A stretch of DNA of 5,787 nt from Anaerohalosphaeraceae bacterium (lineage in GTDB: Bacteria; Planctomycetota; Phycisphaerae; Sedimentisphaerales; Anaerohalosphaeraceae): the NCBI GenBank assembly GCA_030671565.1, contig DAOVIC010000115.1, forward strand, positions 1 to 5,787. Direction: 5' to 3'. The position numbers and the translations under genes are program-made. The notes below the pieces were generated by a model. The model saw only the letters and a program-made list of their open reading frames with translations. It did no database searches and had not been told where the DNA came from. Shown here in pieces: positions 1 to 4,833 of the stretch. Position 1 is the stretch's first letter. Each line of letters starts with the position of its first letter.

Positions 1-991
1 AGAGTTTCACGAATTCCGGTGTCAGGATAAAGATCAGACCTGCGATTGGGATGGAAAGCGAGGCTGACATTTTTAGTACTTTCAGGTAAGCTTCCCGAAG
101 TCTTGGGATGTCGTTTTGGAGTTTGGAGTATGCCGGGAATGTCACCTGTGATATTACGTGTGTGATCTCGGTTGCCGGTATGTTTGAGAATTTGTATGCG
201 GCCTGGTAAAGGCCGAGGGCCGTATATCCTAAATACCCCCAGACAAAGAAATCATCTCCCTGCGTTAAAAGAAAACCCACGATGGCTGCGCCGAATACCC
301 ATTTTCCGAATACCCATAGCTCTTTTGCTTTTTCCAGATCAAGGCTTAGTCTCGGTCTGAATGGGTGTATTATATAACTAATCGTGCATTTGGCTATACT
401 GGCTGATAACCTGCCGAGTACGAGCGACCAGACGCTCTTGTATATAAATACCAGAATAATCGTAATTGCGATGCTGATAAATGTGGGGATTACATCCATC
501 ACAAACTGCTTATTGAACTGAAGCTCTTTTCGGAAATGTATAGTTCCGGAATTACTCAGAGCACTGACAAAAAAGGAAAGGCCTGAGACGCGAATTACCC
601 AAACGGTCAGTGATACCTTCTCAAGTGGAACCTTCCAGGTTGCTAAGTATGGGGCCGATGTATACAGGATCATAAATAGGACAAAAGCCCTTATAATGCC
701 TACGGTCCATGCAGTGTTCAGGTAGGAAGTGAGGCTTTTGTTTTTTTGGATCAAAGCGGCGTTGAAGCCTGTATCTGTGAAAGTGTTCAATGTCTGCATC
801 AGCAAGAGGGCAACACCAAGGAGGCCCATGTCCGAGACGGCAAGGAAATTCATCAAAATAATATATCTGCCGACCGAGAGGACCTGGGTAAGTATCCTGA
901 TGGCGAACACCCATAAGCCGCCTTTTACGCTCCTTGCGAACAGGTCTGATTCTGGTTTTTTGTTTACTTTATTGTTTTCAGGTTCTTCCAC
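1..991 (-). CDS. Oligosaccharide flippase (Wzx/WzxC-like), N-terminal 330 residues, runs off the left edge
   Basis: This inner-membrane protein of the polysaccharide flippase family (MOP superfamily) probably moves a lipid-linked sugar unit across the membrane for exopolysaccharide or O-antigen assembly. Reading the minus strand from 991 gives 330 open codons with no stop before the edge; the family is usually about 480-500 aa, so roughly a third is missing. Hydrophobic segments lie near residues 25-48, 55-70, 92-110, 128-147, 165-184, 228-243 and 308-323. Family hallmarks are 'GRYIILMNFL' (41-50), 'TDTGFNAALIQ' (72-82), 'GLYQAAYKFSNIPATEITHV' (260-279) and 'FPAYSKLQ' (285-292). An in-frame TGA at 1012-1010 limits the start. 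The first in-frame ATG beyond it would cut into the conserved N-terminus, so I choose GTG at 991, which has AGGA 7 nt upstream. The substrate is unknown. The gene diverges from the aconitase operon and is preceded by its own promoter. Confidence 0.92.
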   Translation of the reverse strand, partial: MEEPENNKVNKKPESDLFARSVKGGLWVFAIRILTQVLSVGRYIILMNFLAVSDMGLLGVALLLMQTLNTFTDTGFNAALIQKNKSLTSYLNTAWTVGIIRAFVLFMILYTSAPYLATWKVPLEKVSLTVWVIRVSGLSFFVSALSNSGTIHFRKELQFNKQFVMDVIPTFISIAITIILVFIYKSVWSLVLGRLSASIAKCTISYIIHPFRPRLSLDLEKAKELWVFGKWVFGAAIVGFLLTQGDDFFVWGYLGYTALGLYQAAYKFSNIPATEITHVISQVTFPAYSKLQNDIPRLREAYLKVLKMSASLSIPIAGLIFILTPEFVKL

Positions 992-998
992 AAACAGT

Positions 999-1002
999 TC
1001 CT
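999..1002 (-). promoter_or_regulatory. Ribosome binding site of the flippase gene, supports the GTG start
   Basis: AGGA on the minus strand, 7 nt before the GTG at 991. It decides the start, because no in-frame ATG is available between the upstream stop at 1012-1010 and the conserved part of the protein. Confidence 0.65.
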
Positions 1003-1025
1003 GGGCCTTTCATTTGTATCTACTG

Positions 1026-1058
1026 CTTGTCCAAGTATATTGATTTCGACGGGACAAG
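1026..1058. repeat. 7-bp inverted repeat spanning the flippase promoter
   Basis: CTTGTCC at 1026-1032 and its exact reverse complement GGACAAG at 1052-1058 are separated by 19 bp. The right arm touches the -35 hexamer and the left arm sits at the predicted transcription start. It may be a regulator site with one half at each end of the promoter. Arms this short can also arise by chance. Confidence 0.4.
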
Positions 1059-1062
1059 TCAA
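1034..1062 (-). promoter_or_regulatory. Sigma70-type promoter for the flippase gene
   Basis: On the minus strand, TTGACT (1062-1057) is followed by a 17-bp spacer and TATACT (1039-1034). Each hexamer matches the consensus at five of six positions and the spacing is optimal. The predicted start near 1027 would give a leader of about 36 nt before the GTG at 991. A 7-bp inverted repeat spans this promoter. Confidence 0.7.
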
Positions 1063-1183
1063 TTTTTTTGACGACTATTACGTTATTTAATGTCTATTGT
1101 TGCGTAAATGCCGCTGTCAACGTAAGTTAAGTCTTTATATGCTTTTAATCGGCCAAAAGGTGTATAGGTCAACTCTAAATATC

Positions 1184-1227
1184 GTGGATTTGGGCAAAAT
1201 AGCGTGGTTTGGGTGGATTTTTTGTGG
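1184..1227 (+). repeat. GTGG-starting direct repeats upstream of the aconitase promoter
   Basis: GTGGATTTGGG (1184-1194), GTGGTTTGGG (1204-1213) and GTGGATTT (1213-1220) are near-copies of one motif, and a further GTGG occurs at 1224-1227. Their starts are 20, 9 and 11 bp apart, close to whole helical turns. This could be a direct-repeat binding array for a transcription factor. Low sequence complexity is the alternative. Confidence 0.4.
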
Positions 1228-1233
1228 TAGAAT
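1225..1233 (+). promoter_or_regulatory. Extended -10 promoter candidate for the aconitase operon
   Basis: TGG-TAGAAT matches the extended -10 form TGn-TATAAT with one mismatch in the hexamer (1228-1233). No good -35 is seen 16-18 bp upstream, which fits an extended -10 promoter or one that needs an activator. The predicted start near 1240 lies inside the palindrome at 1237-1255 and gives a leader of about 55 nt. Confidence 0.45.
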
Positions 1234-1236
1234 TCC

Positions 1237-1255
1237 TGAATTCTCTGAGAATTCA
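1237..1255. promoter_or_regulatory. Perfect 19-bp palindrome, probable operator of the aconitase operon
   Basis: TGAATTCTCTGAGAATTCA has two exact 9-bp arms around one central base. It begins 4 bp after the candidate -10 and would cover the transcription start, the usual position for a repressor operator. A third GAATTC at 1230-1235 overlaps the -10, so GAATTC occurs three times in 25 bp (1230, 1238, 1249). I cannot assign it to a known regulator. As RNA it could also fold into an 8-bp stem with a 3-nt loop. Confidence 0.6.
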
Positions 1256-1284
1256 TTTTACGGACTTAAAAACGCATTAGCATT

Positions 1285-1288
1285 AGGA
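1285..1288 (+). promoter_or_regulatory. Ribosome binding site of the aconitase gene
   Basis: AGGA with 6 nt to the ATG at 1295. It supports this start over the in-frame ATG at 1097, whose extra 66 residues have no family similarity. Confidence 0.65.
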
Positions 1289-1294
1289 ACTATC

Positions 1295-3256
1295 ATGGCA
1301 AGTACGCTTACTTATAAAATACTTGAAAGACATCTGGTCGAGGGGAAACTGGCGGCTGGGGAGTCTATCGCTATTCGGATCGACCAGACCCTTACGCAGG
1401 ATGCAACGGGGACGACTGCTTTTTTGCTGTTTGAGTCTATGGGGCTTGGACGTACGAGGACGGATGTTTCGGTTAGCTATATCGATCATAATATGAGCCA
1501 GTTCGGGCCCGAAAACCATAACGATCATCTTTATCTGCAAACCGTCGCCACCAAAGCCGGTGCATACCACTCGCGTGCGGGTAACGGTATCTGTCACCAG
1601 GTTCATCTTGAGAGATTCGGCAGGCCCGGGGCGACACTTCTGGGAAGTGATTCGCATACTCCGACCGGCGGCGGTATCGGTATGCTTGCGATGGGGGCAG
1701 GCGGGATGGATGTTGCGGTTGCTATGGGGGGCGGCGCGTTTTATCTGACGGCTCCTAAGGTTATCGGTGTGAAACTTAGCGGGGAGCTTAGGGACTGGGT
1801 TGCGAGCAAAGATGTTATTTTGAAACTGCTGAGTATTCTGTCGACGAAGGGGAATGTCGGGTGTGTTGTGGAGTACTTCGGGGATGGTGTCGGCTCGCTT
1901 TCTGTTCCGCAGCGTGCGACTATTACTAATATGGGTGCTGAGCTTGGTGTAACGACGAGCGTTTTTGGGAGCGATGAAAATACGCGGGCATTTCTTGAAG
2001 CGCAGGGACGCGGCGATGCGTTTGAAGAACTTTGCGTGGACGATGGCGCAGAATACGACCGTGTTATCGAGATAAACCTGTCCGAGCTTGAGCCGATGGC
2101 AGCGTGTCCTTCTTCGCCGGATAATATTAAAACTGTCAGCGAGATGGCTGGGACCACTATTAACCAGGTTGTTGTCGGCAGTTGTACGAACTCGAGCTAT
2201 GCTGACCTGATGATGGTGGCCAGCGTTCTTAAAGGGCGCAAGATCGACCCTATGGTCGAGTTTGCGATAGCTCCGGGAAGTCGGCAGGTAATGGAGATGA
2301 TGTCGAGGAACGGAGCCCTTGGCGACATTATCGCTGCGGGCGCGAGGATACTTGAATCCGGATGCGGACCTTGTATCGGTCAGGGTTTTTCTCCGGCTGA
2401 CGGGGTTGTGAGCGTGCGGACGTTTAACAGGAATTTTGCGGGCAGGACGGGTACGACCGGTGATCAGGCTTTTCTTGTGAGTCCGGAAACTGCTATCGCC
2501 TGTGCTTTGACCGGTGAATTTACCGATCCTACCAGCCTGTCGATCGATTATCCGAAGATAGCGCTTCCAGATGAATTTCTTATCGATGACAGTATGATCG
2601 TAGAGCCGCTCGGCGAAAAGGATGCCAAAGAGGCGGAGGTTTTGCGTGGGCCGACGATCATTGTTCCTGAATCTCCGAAGGCGGTTGCCGATGAGCTTTG
2701 CGGACAGGTTCTGCTCAAGTGCGCCGATAAGATAACGACGGATCATATTATGCCGGCGGGTGCGTTTTTGAAATATCGCTCGAATGTTCCGGAGTACGCG
2801 AAAGTTGTGTTTAACTGCTTTACCGAGGAAGGAAAACCTTCGTTTGCGGAAAGAGGTCTGGAACTTAAAAGTAAGGGGACGGCTGGGATCGTTGTAGCGT
2901 CCGAAAGCTATGGACAGGGGTCCAGCCGGGAACATGCGGCGTTGTGCCCGATGTATCTTGGTGTTCGGGCGGTGATCGCAAAGTCAATCGAGAGGATACA
3001 TAAGGCGAATCTTATAAACTTTGCAATAGTTCCGATCGAATTTGCCGATGAAAAGGATTATGACAATATCGAGCAGAACGACGAACTGCAGATCTCGCGT
3101 TTGCGTGATGCGATCAAAGGCAGTGAAAGTGTAAAAGTTAAGAATTTGACTAAGGGCAGCGAATTTGTCGGCAGCTTGAAGCTGTCGGGTCGGGACAGAG
3201 ATATTCTGTTGGCAGATGGGTTATTAAACTATACTAAGAAGGCAGCGGGTAAGTAA
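1295..3256 (+). CDS. Aconitate hydratase, Aquifex type (653 aa)
   Basis: This cytoplasmic [4Fe-4S] enzyme interconverts citrate and isocitrate through cis-aconitate in the TCA cycle. The cluster ligands are C297 in 'VGSCTNSSYADL' and C357 and C360 in 'SGCGPCIGQG'. Active-site segments are 'DQTLTQDATG' (30-39), 'IDHN' (63-66), 'GICHQVHLERFG' (98-109), 'GSDSHTPTGGG' (117-127), the substrate arginines R379 and R384 in 'NRNFAGR', and R495 in 'LKYRS'. The C-terminal swivel domain carries the catalytic 'GSSREHAAL' (542-550) and 'RIHKANL' (567-573). All domains are fused, unlike LeuC/LeuD-type isomerases. At 653 aa it is far shorter than AcnA or AcnB (about 860-890 aa) and fits the Aquifex-type group of about 650 aa. 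Activity on a related substrate such as homoaconitate cannot be excluded from motifs. An extended -10 and a palindromic operator candidate precede it. Its TAA overlaps the next gene's ATG by one base. Confidence 0.96.
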   Translation: MASTLTYKILERHLVEGKLAAGESIAIRIDQTLTQDATGTTAFLLFESMGLGRTRTDVSVSYIDHNMSQFGPENHNDHLYLQTVATKAGAYHSRAGNGICHQVHLERFGRPGATLLGSDSHTPTGGGIGMLAMGAGGMDVAVAMGGGAFYLTAPKVIGVKLSGELRDWVASKDVILKLLSILSTKGNVGCVVEYFGDGVGSLSVPQRATITNMGAELGVTTSVFGSDENTRAFLEAQGRGDAFEELCVDDGAEYDRVIEINLSELEPMAACPSSPDNIKTVSEMAGTTINQVVVGSCTNSSYADLMMVASVLKGRKIDPMVEFAIAPGSRQVMEMMSRNGALGDIIAAGARILESGCGPCIGQGFSPADGVVSVRTFNRNFAGRTGTTGDQAFLVSPETAIACALTGEFTDPTSLSIDYPKIALPDEFLIDDSMIVEPLGEKDAKEAEVLRGPTIIVPESPKAVADELCGQVLLKCADKITTDHIMPAGAFLKYRSNVPEYAKVVFNCFTEEGKPSFAERGLELKSKGTAGIVVASESYGQGSSREHAALCPMYLGVRAVIAKSIERIHKANLINFAIVPIEFADEKDYDNIEQNDELQISRLRDAIKGSESVKVKNLTKGSEFVGSLKLSGRDRDILLADGLLNYTKKAAGK

Positions 3257-3795
3257 TGGCAAACAGTGAGAAAATCGTGAGCATTTTCGGCAGCGGGAAG
3301 GCTGAGAAAGAATCGGAGGACTTTAAACTGGGCGAAGAGGTGGGGTACGCCATCGCCGAACAGGGATATGCCATCGCCAACGGCGGTTATAACGGGACCA
3401 TGCTTGCAAGTGCAAAAGGGGCAGCGAGGGCGAAGGGGAATATTATCGGCGTGATTTGCTCGGAATTCGGGAAAAGCAGGGCCAACACTTATGTAACCGA
3501 AGAGGTCATCAGCCATTCGCTTGATCAAAGGGTGAAACTTTTGATCGATATGGCCGACGCCTACGTGGTACTTCCGGGAGCGACGGGTACACTTTTGGAA
3601 CTTGCGAGCGTATGGGAGCTGAAGAATAAAAAATTCCTTCCGAATGAAAAACCAATCATCCTGATGGGCAGTTACTGGCAAGACTTGGTTGCTCTTATGG
3701 GAAAGACCAATCCGGATTGCCTGGGGTGTATCCAGACAGCAAAGGATACCGAAGAACTTGTGCAGATATTGCAGGGCGCTTTTTCAGAAGAATAA
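3256..3795 (+). CDS. SLOG/LOG-family Rossmann-fold protein (179 aa)
   Basis: This is a small cytoplasmic protein of the LOG/'lysine decarboxylase-like' superfamily, whose members bind nucleotides or nucleotide-like ligands; true LOG enzymes release the base from nucleoside monophosphates. Landmarks are the N-terminal strand and glycine turn 'IVSIFGSG' (7-14), 'GGYNGTM' (43-49), R92 in 'LDQRVKLLIDMADAYVVLP', and 'PGATGTLLE' (107-115). The canonical LOG motif is PGGxGTxxE; here the second glycine is alanine (A109), while R92 and E115 remain. Enzyme activity is therefore possible but unproven. The size fits the short DprA/Smf-related or SLOG cluster-4 group. The ATG overlaps the aconitase stop (TAATG), so translation is probably coupled and the two proteins made together. 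I cannot name the substrate. There is no signal peptide or membrane segment. Confidence 0.9.
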   Translation: MANSEKIVSIFGSGKAEKESEDFKLGEEVGYAIAEQGYAIANGGYNGTMLASAKGAARAKGNIIGVICSEFGKSRANTYVTEEVISHSLDQRVKLLIDMADAYVVLPGATGTLLELASVWELKNKKFLPNEKPIILMGSYWQDLVALMGKTNPDCLGCIQTAKDTEELVQILQGAFSEE

Positions 3796-3809
3796 AACTT
3801 CTCGATTAT

Positions 3810-3814
3810 GAGGT
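3810..3814 (+). promoter_or_regulatory. Ribosome binding site fixing the start of the exported protein gene
   Basis: GAGGT lies 5 nt before the ATG at 3820. The in-frame ATG at 3808 overlaps the upstream edge of this site and has no such motif of its own, so 3820 is the better start. It also gives a cleaner signal peptide. Confidence 0.65.
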
Positions 3815-3819
3815 CGGAT

Positions 3820-4764
3820 ATGAATAGAACATTAATAATTATGATCTGCTTTGCGATGCTTGTGTGTGCGGCTAGTGCGGCGATTGACACGACATCGGCG
3901 CCGAAGTACCCTACTTCGCTTCTTCGGGAAGGTTTTGTGTTTAACGGTATTAACGGAACTGTCCGAAAAGCTGCCGGCGATGACAAGTGGGTGTTCACGC
4001 CGGATGCGTTGGTTACAGACAATCTAAATGTTCTGCGGAAAACGGAAAGCATCGAACTGCTTGCTTCCAGTACGCTTGAAAAGATCGTCTTCGAAGCAGA
4101 GAAAAATCTAAAAACCGATGGCGTCATTCCGGTGAGGATATGGGGTACAGTTACGACATACAGCAAACGCGGTACTATCCGCAAGAAAGATATCGACTCC
4201 GAATCCGGAATCGAACTGCCTGCATACCGTAATTTTCTTTTCCCGGCATATTTTATTCCTGTGGCAGAAATCGAAAGCGGACGGGACAGCGGAAAAGCAA
4301 CGCAACTGCAGCAAGACGAAAACAAGATCAAAGAATCGATCATTCCTGCCGGTGCCCGTGAGAAACTTAAGAGCGACGAACCTAAGCGAGAGACGGACGA
4401 GGACGCTATTATACCGGCGGATATTATGGAAAAGCTAAAACCCAAACGCCGGGTGAATCTGGAAAAATGGCGGAAAACACTGCCTGTCGAAGGCGATTTT
4501 CTTCTTATTGGAAGAAGCGGGTTTCTTGAAATGGAATCCGAACACACGGTATTCGCGTTGAACTCGTTCGGGAGAAAGATCAACGGGTTGAGCTTTCGGC
4601 TTCTTCCGTGCCAGGCTTTGCAAAATACTCAGGAACGAATCGCAAGTTCGTTTGGAAGGCAAAGGTATAAAGTGGCGGGGACTGTGACGAAATACAAAGG
4701 CGAGAACTACCTGCTGCTTCAACATGCGGTTAGAACATTCAGCAATGGGAACTTCGCGAGGTAA
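3820..4764 (+). CDS. Exported protein of unknown function with two diverged copies of one module (314 aa)
   Basis: I cannot assign a function. Residues 1-20 form a signal peptide: a short basic start (MNR), a hydrophobic core, then 'AASA|A', suiting cleavage after residue 20. C16 lacks a good lipobox, so a lipoprotein is unlikely. The mature part seems to be two copies of one fold: residues 36-148 and 223-304. Each opens with a hydrophobic 'EGF/EGD' strand, has an 'S-x-x-L-L' helix start ('SIELLASSTL', 77-86; 'SFRLLPCQAL', 258-267) and ends in 'GTVTTY' (109-114) or 'GTVTKYKGENYLLL' (287-300). The strand-rich ends suggest small beta-barrel or OB-like domains. The highly charged linker (about 150-218) holds 'IIPAGAREKLK' and 'IIPADIMEKLK' 23 residues apart. 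The gene starts 24 nt after the SLOG gene, so it is probably in the same operon. Similar secreted proteins are, to my recollection, common in planctomycetes. Confidence 0.88.
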   Translation: MNRTLIIMICFAMLVCAASAAIDTTSAPKYPTSLLREGFVFNGINGTVRKAAGDDKWVFTPDALVTDNLNVLRKTESIELLASSTLEKIVFEAEKNLKTDGVIPVRIWGTVTTYSKRGTIRKKDIDSESGIELPAYRNFLFPAYFIPVAEIESGRDSGKATQLQQDENKIKESIIPAGAREKLKSDEPKRETDEDAIIPADIMEKLKPKRRVNLEKWRKTLPVEGDFLLIGRSGFLEMESEHTVFALNSFGRKINGLSFRLLPCQALQNTQERIASSFGRQRYKVAGTVTKYKGENYLLLQHAVRTFSNGNFAR

Positions 4765-4833
4765 GTCGCTCAAACTGAGTTATTAATATTTCATAGTAAA
4801 GTAATTTGGCAGTGTTTTGGACAGGAGTAATAC
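4765..4833. other. 69-bp gap between the exported protein gene and hisD
   Basis: This gap is AT-rich in its middle. A 4-bp stem with 3-nt loop (CTCA at 4769-4772, TGAG at 4776-4779) is too weak to be a terminator and is not followed by a T-tract. No pair of promoter hexamers with proper spacing is convincing. hisD may be read from the upstream operon or from a weak promoter here. Confidence 0.5.
4823..4827 (+). promoter_or_regulatory. Ribosome binding site of hisD, supports the GTG start
   Basis: AGGAG with 6 nt to the GTG at 4834 is the strongest ribosome binding site in the window. It decides for GTG; the first in-frame ATG would be residue 21. Confidence 0.75.

Larger units (their letters stand above)
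992..1294. other. Divergent intergenic control region (303 bp)
   Basis: I see no gene here. An open frame continues upstream of the aconitase start to 1097, but its translation does not resemble any part of an aconitase. The region holds the flippase promoter on the left and, on the right, GTGG-type direct repeats, an extended -10 and a 19-bp palindrome before the aconitase start. On the minus strand TTGACA (1120-1115), with TAGACA 18 bp further on (1096-1091), is a weaker second promoter candidate for the flippase. The stretch 1121-1183 shows nothing I can interpret. Confidence 0.75.

Noticed and set aside
978..1013. 11-codon open frame (ATG at 1013, minus) just before the flippase start, as a possible leader peptide
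   Set aside because: It has no ribosome binding site and no regulatory codon run, and it overlaps the flippase start out of frame. Chance is the simpler explanation.
621..1043. Short open frames on both strands at 621-914 (minus) and 729-1043 (plus)
   Set aside because: Both overlap the flippase gene, whose frame carries clear conserved motifs. Neither translation shows any family signal.
1237..1255. Iron-responsive-element-like RNA hairpin in the aconitase leader
   Set aside because: The possible stem has a 3-nt loop and lacks the bulged C and CAGUG loop of an IRE. A DNA operator explains a perfect palindrome better.
1097..1294. 66-residue N-terminal extension of aconitase from the ATG at 1097
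   Set aside because: The extension has no aconitase similarity and crosses a promoter-like region and a palindrome. The ATG at 1295 has AGGA 6 nt upstream and matches the family N-terminus.
1283..2935. 550-codon open frame on the minus strand, antisense to aconitase
   Set aside because: The aconitase frame on the other strand has full family motifs over its whole length. The antisense translation is rich in Arg, His and Ser with no recognisable domain, as expected for a shadow frame.
3672..4583. 303-codon minus-strand frame across the SLOG and exported protein genes
   Set aside because: The translation is a serine-rich shadow of two real plus-strand genes, and the frame crosses their boundary without any signal for a start.
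4769..4779. Small hairpin after the exported protein gene as a terminator
   Set aside because: The stem is only 4 bp and no T-tract follows.
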